A stretch of DNA of 64,000 nt from Toxorhynchites rutilus septentrionalis. Taxonomy: Eukaryota; Arthropoda; Insecta; Diptera; Culicidae. This document shows positions 9,991 through 22,440 of this stretch, piece by piece (the stretch's first letter is position 1; each line of letters opens with the position of its first letter). Made by a program: the position numbers and the translations under genes. The stretch lies in NCBI RefSeq assembly GCF_029784135.1, contig NC_073745.1, forward strand, positions 242,629,124 through 242,693,123, read 5' to 3'. The notes beneath the pieces are model-generated. The model did not search any database, was not told where the DNA came from, and saw only the letters and a list, made by a program, of their open reading frames with translations.

Positions 9991-11961
9991 AAAAAAATAA
10001 TTTTCTTTGAAATGGAAAAAAATAATTTTCTAAAAGTAGTCAAAATGACTTGCTTGGGGAATCTAATGTTAATTGGACCTAATTATTTCTCATCTAGATT
10101 TTTGAGAAGTTGTTATCGATGTTATAGATGAGTTGGCGCGAAAATTCTCATCCATGGTATTATTTTTGAGCAGATCATTCCATCTTTTTAACATGGTTCG
10201 CTGGAGCAATAAATTATATCTATAAAATGAGAACTTGTGAGCGACTAACATCTGAGGGATTTCTTCTAGAGAGCCTTTTTCATAAACCTACTCGTTGTCG
10301 AAAACATTCTCCCCCCACACTGATTTAGAATTTTCAAATTAAGCCAACAATAAACTTGTCGTCTATATTCACATAATAAAATCGCATAATCAAACAAAAA
10401 CGATAGTTGAATTCGAAAGAAGACCACAACGCATCGGAAGATTTATGAGCCAAACTTAATCCAACGCAATGGATTGAACGAGAGAAAGCAAAGCTAGGAG
10501 AAGTTTGATAATTTTTCATCTGATAAAACTTCGACCCCTATCACTCAATCTTCCCTAATAGAATTAGTTTCCATTTCCAGCTCAGTGCCCAGCGAAATAG
10601 TTATTGCCTCGTGGTGGGGATATAATTCATTTCTGCAGGGATCAGCGGGATACAAATAAAACTTGCCAGCGGGAAAAAATAGAGTTTTTATGGTATTTCG
10701 TTATTAGTGCAACTTTTTTGAATATCTCGGCAGTAATTCAGTGCGGATGAAGCGATTGAGATGGTGTGGCGCCAAAAAGACAGTAAAATGAATTTAGATG
10801 TAAGTTTTTGCACGAAATAAAAACATGCTTCATCCAGCTTCACATTATCAGACGAAGGAATCACTTCATTAAGAAAGCAGGAGAACATAACACTTTTGAT
10901 GCTATGAACCCGATTGAATTCGATGCCTTTTCCTCTTTCGAATAAAATTAATTCATGGTTTTGTCGGATAGTATATCTCATCATTCTGATTCCTAACAGA
11001 CACAGCAATCGGATAACTCAACTGATTGTGTTCAAAACAAACACTTTTCAAGCTAATGGTCTATCTTGAAGGCGAATATCACTATCCGAGCCTTTCCAGC
11101 GAACGGTCGTAACGTCTGACGACCTTGTCTGCTGTTTTGCGTCTAAAAGATAGAAATAAAGAGATGAATGCAAATTAGCGTTTTCATCAGAATCCATTTC
11201 ATAGCGATGTCTGTTGTGCCGAAGCGACTCGTTTCGCACGAGGGTCGTTAATGAAAAATCCATATTCAAACTGATGAACGTCAACTATGAGGAACAAACA
11301 TGATAACAGCGTGCATTATATTCATTGCTCGGAATTTTGTATGTCGAACAAAAATGAGTTAACGGTAGTTGTTTTTACTTCCGGCACTTCGGCGCAAATC
11401 GATTTTTTTCCGAAAGGCTATTATTACGCTGTGTATTGATCATTTTCCCACCCAGACCGGTGGGTCTCATTAAAACGAAACATTGTTAAAATTCCTGACA
11501 TTTAAGTGGAAATGATTGTGTGGAACGTGTCCGCAAAGCCACATTCACCGCACATGTCAGCGCTTGACGTTATCAAAGCAGATGAGCGACACGAGAAAAT
11601 TAAGCTTTTACGCCGAACAACTCAAACCATAACATGATGTTATGGCTAACATGATACCGATGTTTGCGAAACACCACCCACAATGATGTGGAATCTGCTC
11701 ATCTAGGTGGGGAGTGCGGTGGGAGACAGAAATTTGCCAATGCTGATAGGAATTGTAATAAGCCGCGTTGCGTTCCCTTGACGGGTGTGAATTCCAGCGA
11801 GGTGTTGATCAGATAATTATGACACGGAACACGAATCACGGATGCGGCATTAGCATTGATCCACGGGGAGTTGCCTCGTCCAAAGATGTTTATATTTTTA
11901 ATCAGGGATCAAAGTGATACAGCTCGTCGGGGTATCAAAAGCTGTTAAGAAAATTAATTTA
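9991..11961. other. No gene recognised
   Basis: About 2 kb without shared repeats. Open frames of up to 106 codons on the minus strand (10688-11008, 11048-11284) have no recognisable motif. A short direct repeat of AAAAAAATAATTTTCT lies at about 9988-10032. Confidence 0.4.
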
Positions 11962-12190
11962 GACACCATCACACAATGGTCCAGGGAACGAATTTTAGTG
12001 GAAATTTCCATCTCGACAGTTCGGAGCTTGTCAGATGTTCTCTAGGCCTTCGATAAAGTTATTTGAGGCAGCTTTGTAGCCTTTGTAACTTTTGCGACTT
12101 TAACTTTGCAACTTTGCCGTTTTTTCTTTCAATAAACGTAGTAGTTTTTTGCTCTAACTTCTATATTTCAAATTCTACAACAAAAAATTT
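11962..12190 (+). repeat. Diverged R4 fragment
   Basis: Shares ACAATGGTCCAGG, TTTAGTGGAAATT, the CTCTAGG block and, further on, GCTCTAACTTCTATATTTC with R4 copies at 18200 and 39523. Heavily diverged and internally deleted. Confidence 0.4.
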
Positions 12191-12879
12191 AAAAAAATCA
12201 AAAACAAATCTGATATCACTGAAAATGTTAGATTTTTGTTCCTGTTATCATCGACGCTAAGACACAACGAAATGTTTCTTCTTCCCAATTAAACGAAAAA
12301 AGTGTTTCAGATCCGGAATTTATTCGCAATCTGTAAGCTTTAAGTGTTTTGTATCAGAATGAGACTTATTTAAAGTGATTAAAATGAATTAACTTTCAGA
12401 AAAAGATAATTTATAACGTGCAGAATAAGGCTCATAATATTTTGGTTCGTGTTCCTTGCTCTACGCAGGATGAAACAATCCATTTACAGTGATAGGCATA
12501 AAAAACCCATCTTGCATATTTAACCCAAGGTATACGGGATGCGTCATTTTGACGCATTTCGAATTTAATAACGAAAATTACAAAAAAATGGTTTTTCTTG
12601 CGATGACTTTTATTCACTGATCGAAGTAAATACATATTGAAGACTGTTTTCTTCAAAAGTATTGAATTGTCGAAATTCTCTATGTGGTATACCTATCTCT
12701 ACGGATATGTGTCAATTTGACGCAATCGTAGTGTAGACAAATTTTTGTGTAAACATACAAATACCTATAATATATGAATAATTTATAGGACTTTAATGAC
12801 ACTTCGATCTGCTATCTCCGTTATCCGATATCTCAAATGAACCACGACGAAAACATGTTTTCGTCTTTTTCTTATAGTA

Positions 12880-13175
12880 TATAATGAAATTACTTACTAA
12901 ATGTTATTATACAGCCTTTCCATGCCAAACCTATATAGCGATTCTCAGAATTTCGTGGAAAGTAGTCGTTATGTTTGTTATTACAAAATATTAGACCCAT
13001 ATTTTTTTTTCGTTAGGTTAACCATTTCGAAAATCATTTGTTCCCAATCTTTCCAAGAATGATTTTTTTCAAAAACTTACTTTTGAACTACTGGATTCAG
13101 ATGATCGATAAACCAAATTGAAGCCAATTAGCTGGTCATTCTTGAAAAAATACAAAAAAAAATGAATTTATTTTT
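12880..13175 (-). repeat. R6 repeat fragment
   Basis: On the minus strand it shares CACGAAATTCTGAGAATCGC and the GGAATGG block, and then TGAAGCCAATTAGCTGG, with copies at 14325-14720 and 45163-47365. About 340 bp to its left is the palindrome GCGTCATTTTGACGC (12532-12546), a form also seen at 14718. Non-coding. Confidence 0.45.
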
Positions 13176-13188
13176 CGCAATTACTTTT

Positions 13189-14235
13189 GACGTAGAACTA
13201 CGTCTTTCAGGAAGGGTGCCAAATCAGGAAACAGGTCACGTTTTGATGAAATAAAGTTAACGTTAATAACTATTTTCACTGTGAACGAATTCTCATGATT
13301 TGCATACCAATCGAATCGGAAATTCTCTAAGATTTGTTTGATATGTTATACATCACAATTCGCTGATCTCTAAATGGTTTAAATTCATGAAAACTGGTAA
13401 CTTCCTTTTTTCCATACATTTGTTCTGCCGATTGGTGTGCTAACACTACCCGTATTTCGAATGCTTAAAACTCGAACATTTCTTAACAGATCGGAAAGAT
13501 GTTTGCATCAATTGATAGGAAATATTTCTACGCGTCTATCAAAATTAATAAAATATAATTTTTCATGAGATGAACAATTGAATAACTGTAAAATGTCAAG
13601 CGTTATCTAAACACCCTAACTGCCAAGTTTTGATTGACCCGATTTACGGTTTTCCCAACACAGACTTCAAAATCAATTTACCTGTGGAAATCCGCTTTGC
13701 AAATATACATGCAAGTCGGGGGTATTTTTGTTCCCACCGAGCTGTGTTTCCTTAACACGGACTTCAAAATCAATGTACCTAGGGGAATCCACTTTGCAAA
13801 TACATGCAAGTTGGGGGTATTTTTTGGTGTTGAGTATTTTAGTACTCGTTTGTCGTTGTGCAGACCGGAATATGTTTCCCTAAAACGTACTTTCAAACTG
13901 AGAAGCCTGGGAAAATCATCATTTCAGATATTAGAGGTGAATGAACTTTCGCGGTTCGAGAACTACGTAAACATGAGATGTGCAATAATTTCGGAGGGAA
14001 ATGTAAAATACAATGATCATTTCACCATTTTTCCGTTCACATATTTTAGTAGTCCTAGGCATCATATCAAGCGTAAAAGGACGTTCATCAAATTTATTTG
14101 TAACAAAGAACATAATCTATTACAAAAATTTCGATGCATTCTGAAATAATATTCGAAGTGGTAACCAAGTGGATTGCATATTATAATTGCGTAGTTCTAC
14201 GTCGAAAATATGCGGTCGTGTCCTAGATACAACCC
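13189..14235 (+). mobile_element. GT-family element 4, full structure
   Basis: Starts GACGTAGAACTACGTC then TTTCAGGAAGGGTGCC. Ends CGTAGTTCTACGTCG, a short linker and a stem-loop at 14214-14234 (arm GGTCGTGTC, loop CTA, arm GATACAACC), followed by a T-rich run. In between are a block (TCGAACATTTCT, GGAAAGATGTTTGC) shared with GT-5, two and a part ~95-bp units, and a distal block (GCGGTTCGAGAACTACGTA, CCTAGGCATCATA) shared with GT-7. At 13324-13335 it preserves the empty site of the MITE found in GT-9. A 171-codon frame crosses the array, but it only translates the repeats. Confidence 0.65.
13640..13890 (+). repeat. ~95-bp tandem units of the GT family
   Basis: Two full units and part of a third, marked by ACACAGACTTCAAAATCAAT, CTTTGCAAATACATGCAAG and GTATTTTTGTTCCC. 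Same unit as in GT-2 and GT-5. Confidence 0.65.
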
Positions 14236-14324
14236 CTTACATTTTTTTGGTTTTTTTTTATAGTTTACATGGTCTCGGGACTGTATTTTTTAAATATTTT
14301 TTTCTGAGAAAGATTCTTGAGATT

Positions 14325-14720
14325 TTTCCACATAACATTTCCGAAAATCAAAGATGTGTTCTTTTTCGGTTTTGAGTTACAATTTTTCAAAGTTGACTAG
14401 AATCCCCTTTTTTCGCAAGTATAGTATTTTTTCAAAGAAGAATAGCTCATTGACTTTAATTCAATATATAGATTATCTGAATAGGTTTAGTAGTTCAAAC
14501 GTTATGATTTTTTGAAAAAAAGAGAAAATGAAATGATTAACTTTGAAATATCGTAACTCAAAACCGAAAAAGAACATTTTGGAACATTTTTGATTTTCGG
14601 ATATGTTATAATATTTTTCCTAATATTTTGCGATAAGAAACAAAACTATCACTTTTCACGAAATTCTGAGAAACACCATATCGGTTTTATATGGAATGGC
14701 TGTATATGTGTGTGGCGTCA
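14325..14720 (+). mobile_element. R6 foldback element
   Basis: Arms at about 14333-14390 and 14539-14610 are inverted copies of each other (CATTTCCGAAAATCAAAGA and TTTTTGATTTTCGGATATG; CGGTTTTGAGTTAC and GTAACTCAAAACCG), about 65 bp each, around a ~150-bp centre. To the right it shares TTTTCACGAAATTCTGAGAA with 12880-13175 and 46000. The palindrome GCGTCAAAATGACGC lies at 14717-14731. It looks like a non-coding foldback derived from the larger R6 element at 45163-47365. Confidence 0.5.
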
Positions 14721-15299
14721 AAATGACGCGGTTCGTAGAGATGCGAGGAACGTTCGTAAACCTACTTTCCTCAAATTTCTGGACTATTTCATCAAAAAAC
14801 AGAATTGTTTGGTAACTATTACTCTTTCAAGTAATTAACATGTTTTGCCATTTCTGTTAGAGTTACTTTCTTGTTGTGTAAATAAAAGCCCACCCTTAAA
14901 AAAAATAATACTAAAATCATTCAAAACGTTTGAGTAACCCCTCGTTTCTTCATGTTAAGAATGTAAGATCTGTGCGGTATTGTTAGAAATCGATATTGAA
15001 GCAATTCAAACAAAGTGTTGTTCACAGTGTATTAAAAACAGCATTAGATAACGATTTTTTCATTTTTGTTTGAATATAAAAAACCATTTTATTGTAAAAA
15101 TTACAATTTTATGAGTCTATTTTATAAAAATAAAATTGTTCATTTAATTTCCATCATATTCAGCCGGATTCAATTCATAAAACATAAACCAAACATTTCA
15201 TTTCAATGGCACGTAAAATAAAAATTGGAAACAAGTATAAAAGCCCGAGTTCCGGAAATAACAAAATAACGCAATAAAAGCAAAAAAAATTAAAAGCAT

Positions 15300-16214
15300 C
15301 AATATTTACTGTGGCCTGCTGTACAAGACGTTTGGGCCTACTATCGATCAAATTATTGAGGTTATGAGAGTCGATATCCTTCCACGTCTTCTGGAGAGCC
15401 GTGAAAAAAGTGTCCTTATTATTGACACCATCTTTCGCTCTTTTGTTGTCGAAAATGGCCACAGGTTCTCAATCGGGTTGAAATCAGGAAAATTATTTTG
15501 CGTAAACGGAAATAGGCCTGAGTCTTCTTAGCAGTTTGCCTCGGGTTGTTGTCCTGTTGGAAAACGAAGCTGTTTCGTAGGCCAGTTTTTCGAAGCGATT
15601 TCTTCAGCTTGTCCTTAAGGATGTCAATGTAGACATCTGCTGTCATGATTCCGTAAATTCGCAACAGATTTCCAACACTAGCCCAGGAAAAGCATACCCA
15701 CACCATTACATTGCATCCTCCACAAGCACACTGCTTCTTGTTGAAAAGCTCAAATTTCGATTCGTCAGTCCAAAGTACCTTTTTTTCAAAAATCTTAGGG
15801 TTTGTAAACACTTTTTCGGGCTAATTCCAACCGTTTCAGTTTTTTTTTTCTAGCTGTTAAACGCACTTTTTTTTTTGTGAATCTGATCTTGAGTCCAAGC
15901 TCAGCTAGTCTGCAGCATACGGTTCTAGCCGATACTGCCCACGAGAGGTTTTCCTGAATGAATTCGGCTGATATTTTTGAAGATTTCTTCGCTTCCCGGA
16001 TAATTCGTTGATCCGTCCGGCTATAGGTCTTCCGACGGCGGCCTCTTTCGGATCTGTCAGCAAGTGGACCGTAAGCTTTGTGCGTGTGCACAATTTCACG
16101 GACTGCTCCCCGGCTTATTTCGAACTTCTCTGCAATCTTTCGCTGTGAAATCTGCTGCTAATGATCCTGAACAACAAGATTTCGGGCTTGCATGCTGATT
16201 TTCGTTCCACCCAT
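15300..16214 (-). pseudogene. Tc1-like transposase, broken
   Basis: Begins at 16214 with MGGTKISMQARNLVVQDH and a stop soon after. The paired-type helix-turn-helix follows (ISQRKIAEKFEISRGAVREI; GRRRKTYSRTDQRIIREAKK; SAEFIQENL; SARTVCCRLAELGL). A frameshift near 15805 joins it to KKVLWTDESKFELF (first catalytic Asp), then MVWVCFS, DVYIDILKDKLKKSLRK, FVFQQDNNPRQTAKK (second Asp) and, after a small deletion and frameshift near 15480, DFNPIENLWP (catalytic Glu). A last frame shift leads to a C-terminus TALQKTWKDIDSHNLNNLI. The DDE layout and the QQDN and PIENLW boxes are typical of Tc1. I could not define its inverted ends. Inactive. Confidence 0.82.
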
Positions 16215-16651
16215 TTTGATTTTGTTGAAAACTCTTTGTGTAGACAACTACAATCGATTTTTATGTGCCAACGTAAACCACACTTTGCTGATATTGCATC
16301 AACTTAATCACTGAAAGGTTGTAAATAATATCGCACAGCCCTAGCTGCCATAACCAGTGTTGCCACATTTTCATTTGTACCAGAAGGGGTAAAAATCATT
16401 TTCATCTGTACTGTTCCTTCCAAAAAATCTGTACCATCGAAAATAGTTGTTGTAGGAAAAATCTGTTTTATTGCATGAAAAAAATACTCATTTATTTACT
16501 GCAAAGTATTATATTTACTTACTAACTTAATATTTATCTATTCTTGCTACAAATACTAGATTTACTGTAAATGTACATTAACATTTGCAGGCTTCGAATC
16601 ACTCGTGCGTTTGATGATGCTTATTCATAATCTTTCTGAATTTCAATTGTA

Positions 16652-17848
<1,197 letters not shown>

Positions 17849-18199
17849 TAACTAAATAAAATTTTTGAGCTGTCGCCACGATGTCTAGCCAAATCTTTTA
17901 ATCTTGAAATTGTGTTCATCGTGTCGTTGCTGAGCCGATTTCGAAGTTTTGTTTTTGTTTTGATTATATTCAGAAAAAAATCGCTAGATGGGTGCCGATG
18001 GGAGCGTTAGAAACAAGGCCCCGAAAATGCGAGCGAACTGTTATTTTCAGGCATTTAATGTATGTCCACCAATCCTGTACATGTTCGTTTTCTGAATCTG
18101 TGATTTCCTTCCGGAGCAACGTGACTTTCTGGGTGTGGAATTTCTTCTCCAGTTCTTGTAAATTCCCATCGTATAACCCTGAAAACGCTTATACTACAA

Positions 18200-18755
18200 C
18201 ACTGCACAATGGTCCAGGAGATGCATTTAAGTGGAAATTAGCATTTAGAGCTCGACGGTTATTCTCTAGACAAAAACTGTCTTCGACAAAGTTGGTACAT
18301 ACGATAGAGAGCTCATTTTTATGTTATCAAAAATAGGATGACCAAAATTGCCGATGAAATGAAATATCTAACTTTCTTATCTTTATAGATAGAGGTAAAC
18401 ATAGTCCGACATTATTGTAGTATCAGTTATTTGAAACATCTTTGTAGAACAAAGTCTCTTGAAATAATCGATATAGCGCCTTTCTTCTAAGTTAGGATCA
18501 CCATGAAAAAAATCGGTTTTTATACTCTAACTTTTATATTTCAAATTCTACACACAAACTGTCTTCGAAAGACTTTTAGAGTTTACTAATACAAACGTTT
18601 TGCGATGCAGAACTTGTCAATATCTCAACTTCACTCAAAGTTATTGACATTTCTTCCCAAAAAATAGCACTCTCTGCAATTAAGAATATAAAAACTGTTT
18701 GTTTCATGGTGACCCTAACGCAACTTAGAATAAAGGCGCTAGTCCAGAAATTGAG
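18200..18755 (+). mobile_element. R4 foldback element, left part
   Basis: Starts CACTGCACAATGGTCCAGG, followed by GATGCATTTAAGTGGAAATT, and stays colinear with the left arm and centre of the complete copy at 39523-40700, to GGTGACCCTAACGCAACTTA. The terminal right arm is lacking. Non-coding. Confidence 0.6.
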
Positions 18756-18769
18756 AAAAGCTTTTGAAT

Positions 18770-19270
18770 ATGCAAGGTGGGATTTTCAGTGTAAGGGAGC
18801 TGTTCCTGGATACAAGTGGCTGTATCCTGATTAAGAAGAAATCCTCAATGTAGCACAACTAAAACTGTTCGAAGAAAACTTTCGGATGCGACCGGTCCTG
18901 TAAGCGATACAAATCTGTTTTATACACGGAAGCAGATAAAACGTTAAGCAATCTCAAATCAGGACCATTCCGAAGTGTTGTATAAATTTACCGAAAACTC
19001 GCATCCATAGGGGACCATTGAATCTGCAGATGGTTTGCGAAGTGCTACTTACGGCGAAGCTCTCCTTGCCAGCTCAAAAACCAAGCAGAGTTAAAACTTG
19101 TCCACCGGCACCCGTTGTGGTCACTAGTGAAGAATACGAGAAGTATTACAACGATTTGGAAGCTGAAAACAGAATCAAGAACAACAACAGTTGCAGAAGA
19201 AGATTCACTGCGAGAAAATTAAACTAATGAGTGAAAAGCTCAAGACTTAATCTCAGAAAAAGAGCAAAAA
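18770..19270 (+). pseudogene. Possible pogo/CENP-B-type transposase C-terminus, broken
   Basis: The frame around 19100-19180 reads PPAPVVVTSEEYEKYYNDLE; on a shifted frame the product runs on with a basic, charged tail ending KTQSQKKSKK. A lysine-rich coiled tail after a VTSEEY-type box is seen in pogo/jerky-type transposases. Upstream pieces (ARWDFQCKGAVPGYKWL near 18770) are broken by stops. I see no DDE residues and no inverted ends. A relic of some other gene is equally possible. Confidence 0.28.
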
Positions 19271-19326
19271 ATTAAACAAAATAACTGCAGATTGTTTGTA
19301 ACTACTTATTACACGTGCAATATTTC

Positions 19327-20125
19327 GACGTGGGACTACGTCTAACCGGAGTATATGGGGGCTAAAATAAAAAACCTAAACACAGAACATGCAGGAAAAA
19401 ATGAAAGATTCCGAATGCTTATAACTCGAACATTTCTCACTGGATCGGAAAGATGTTTGCGTCAATTGATGGGGACTATTTCTACGCTTCTATCGCAATT
19501 AATAAAATGTTATTTTTTATTAGATAAACAATTGAATAACTGTAAAATGTTAAGCGTTATCTAAACGCCCTAACTGCCTCATTTTGATTGGCCCGATCTA
19601 CGGTTTCCCTAACACAGCCATCAAAACCAATCAGCCTTGGGGAAATCGGCATTGTAAATACATGAAAGTATGAGGGCTTTTGTTCTCACCGACATGTGTT
19701 CCCTAACACAGACTTCAAAACCAAGCTGCGTTGGAGAGATCGCCATTGCAAATACATGAAAGTCAGGGGTTAATTTTGTTCCGACTGAAATGTGTTTCCC
19801 TAACACAGACTTCAAATCCAAGGAGCGTGGGGAAATTGGCATTGCGAATACATGAAAGTCGGAGGTATTTTTGTTCCCACTGAAATGTTTTTCTTCAATA
19901 CAGACTTTAGAACCAAGGTGCCTAAGGGAATTGGCATTGCAAATTCATGCAAGTCGGGACATTTTTGTTCCGACTGAAATGTGTTTGCCTAACACAGACT
20001 TCAAATCCAAGATGTCTGGGGAAATCGGTTCAGCAAATAAATGCAAACTACGAGTACTTTTGTACTCACTTGCCTTTGTGTAAACTAGAATATGTTTCCT
20101 TAAAACGGTCTTCCGAGGGCACTTC
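19327..20125 (+). mobile_element. GT-family element 5, 5' part with long array
   Basis: Starts GACGTGGGACTACGTC. It then shares TTATAACTCGAACATTTCT, GGATCGGAAAGATG and AACGCCCTAACTGCC with GT-4, and runs into the longest array of ~95-bp units in the window. No terminal stem-loop is seen before the next GT element starts at 20143, so the 3' end is lost. Confidence 0.55.
19608..20110 (+). repeat. Array of five ~95-bp units
   Basis: The landmark CATTGCAAATACATGAAAG recurs near 19649, 19742, 19838, 19934 and, decayed, near 20030. Each unit also has ACACAGACTTCAAAACCAA, TTGGGGAAATCGG and a GTTCCCACTGAAATGTG block. Units are contiguous without unique spacers, so this is a minisatellite and not a CRISPR-like array. 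Confidence 0.8.
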
Positions 20126-20142
20126 TACACTCGCATGTTTTT

Positions 20143-21819
20143 GACGTAGGACTACGTCTTTCATTTCTATACCGGGGTGTAAAACCAAAGTTTCGAAAAC
20201 GAAAGCGTTACGCCGGAGACCGAGATTTTGAGTGTTAATAGCTCCTAAACAACTGAACGAAATGGTATGATAAACACTTCATTCGAAAGATAAAATGTCT
20301 ACGCGTTCTATACTTGTTACTTTCTGATCCAAAAACTTGTTTCAATAGTCCTAAATTTGCTTTCAAAATAGGCTATTGAAATCACCAATCGGTATATAAG
20401 CGAGCGCCGCTCGGAAATCCACTCAGTTCTAATTGAACAGCGATTGGAGCATGTTGTCGCTGTTGTGGTGAAGCTCTTCATTTATCATGAAAGCGCGGAT
20501 GAACGGTGTCACCAAGAGCCTGTTTGTGCACCTTAGGTCAGAAGGGAATCCATCAGGAGGAGAGTGATGCCACAAATGGTTCCCCGGGAAGATCTCGAAG
20601 CAGCCGCTACACACACATACACACATACACGCGCGGAATTCTTTCCGTTTGGATGCCATTCAGCATCGAGAAAGATCCGGAAAATAATCTGCCAGTTCCT
20701 CTGGGAATTTAAAAATACATTCATGTGAAAGAGTTTATTTGAATGTTTTCTATCCATGTAACACTGTGACCAAATATGTTTCAATCAAGTGCTATTAACA
20801 GATGGTTATCGAGTTAGCATAAACCACTGGTGGGCTTCCAGTATCGAGGAAAATGTGGAAATATCCAATCGTTACTGAAAATAATCTGCCAGTTCCTCTG
20901 GGAATTTAAAATTACATTCATGTGAAAGAGTTTATTTGAATGTTTTCTATCCATGTAACACTGTGACCAAATACATTTGGTTTTGTGATTTTTCAATCAA
21001 TCGCAATTAACAGGATAGGTTCTGAAGATTATTCTTCCCCATCAGTAGGATATTTCCGTATCCAATATTGTATGCGCCCGCAATCGATTATTGCTCAGTC
21101 GCCGAAAGTTCCGAGCTCAGAGAGTTCATTTCCCTCTAGTTTGCCTTCCAAATTTCTATCGTAAACCACACCTTCTCTCGATTCAATCACACGCACAAAA
21201 AGCATACTTAAGCGATATTCTGGTGGTGAGACGCATTCATTTTTCGTGAGGACATCGACAAGACAACATCATCGCTGAGGGTGCTGGACGGCGAAGGATC
21301 GAGATCTGCCTTGAAACGCAAGCAGTTTGTTTGAAACTGTGAGGGAGCACAGAGATGCCGATCCTTCAGGAGAAGAGAAGGTGACCATCGAAGCAGCCGC
21401 TACACATACATATACACGCACGGATTTTTTTCCGTTTGGATGCCGTTCAGCATCGAGAAAGATCCGGAAAATAATCTGCAAGTTCCTCTAGGAATTTAAA
21501 AATACATTCATGTGAAAGAGTTTATTTTAATGTTTTCTATCCATGTAACACTGTGACCAAATACATTTGGTTTTGTGATTTTTCAATCAATCGCAATTAA
21601 CAGGATAACTTCTGAAGATTATTCTTCCCCATCAGTAGGATATTTCCGTATCCAATATTGGATGCATAAAACCTTGTGCCTCCAACGTAACGCTCTCGTT
21701 TTTGAAGTTCTCCAAATATTCATTCATTTAGAATGAATTCAGATTCAACTTCAAACAAATGATCTCTAAATCAACGATAGTCCTACGTCACCTTTGCGGT
21801 TATACCATAGATATAACCC
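20143..21819 (+). mobile_element. GT-family element 6, promoter-bearing copy
   Basis: Starts GACGTAGGACTACGTC then TTTCATTTCTATACCGGGG. Ends TAGTCCTACGTCACC and a terminal stem-loop at 21798-21818 (arms GGTTATA and TATAACC). The start and end hold exact inverted copies of GACGTAGGACTA. Unlike the array-type GT copies, it carries a TATA/initiator promoter (20385-20427) and a segment present three times (20642-20775, 20877-21079, 21425-21662; landmark CCAGTTCCTCTGGGAATTT). Open frames are short and overlap on both strands, so I assign no protein. Confidence 0.55.
20385..20427 (+). promoter_or_regulatory. RNA polymerase II core promoter: CCAAT, TATA, initiator
   Basis: CCAATCGG (20382-20389), TATATAAG (20393-20400) and the arthropod initiator TCAGT (20423-20427). 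From the first T of the TATA box to the initiator A is about 32 bases, the canonical distance. The spacing, and the GC-rich stretch between the boxes, resemble insect histone-gene promoters. What it transcribes is unclear: the first ATG after it (near 20488) opens only a short frame. Confidence 0.5.
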
Positions 21820-21829
21820 ACTTTCTGTT

Positions 21830-22440
21830 TTTTGCACTCCGAAAAGTGTTTTCCTAACACGAATTACAAAAGCGGGTACGAACACAACGCTTTGGCTCGG
21901 TTATCCATTATTGCATTTGAGGATATGCCTTCATATCTTGTGCTCACTGAATTTCTACACATACCATTTGATGATTAGGCAAAATGATGTTAACAATTTG
22001 CTGCGATAACGCCTTTTGATTAAGCAATATGCGTTCGACGTACATGTCAAAATCGAAACTGATTGTCTGAAGTTCATCAAATCAAGCAAATTCGCGGTTC
22101 GAGAAATACGTACACTTGAGAGATGCAAACTTCAGAAGGAAACGTAAAATAAAATAATCGTTTGATAATTCTTCCGTTCACATATTTTGTCCTAGGCATC
22201 ATACAAAACGTAAAAGGACTGTCATTAAATGTACTTGTAACGAAGGACATAATCTATCACAATGCATGAATTGACCTTATAAGGAATAACACAATCTTTT
22301 TACCCACAAAGCAAATATATTGAATTCAATGGAATTCGGGAATTGTTTCATTCAATTAAAAATTTAATCAATACAAACAAATGATTGCTACGCTAAGGTA
22401 GTCCCACGTTAACCTTGCGGTTATATCGTAGATATAACCC
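21830..22440 (+). mobile_element. GT-family element 7, 3' part
   Basis: Shares CGCGGTTCGAGAAATACGTA, CGTTCACATATTTTGTCCTAG and CATAATCTATCACAA with GT-4 and ends in the best terminal stem-loop of the family at 22419-22439: arm GGTTATATC, loop GTA, arm GATATAACC, nine Watson-Crick pairs. The GACGTAG start is missing. Confidence 0.5.

Noticed and set aside
13634..14149. 171-codon open frame
   Set aside because: It translates the ~95-bp tandem units of GT-4 in one frame; other GT copies are not open there.
19608..20110. CRISPR-like array
   Set aside because: Units are contiguous and ~95 bp with no unique spacers, and the setting is an insect genome.
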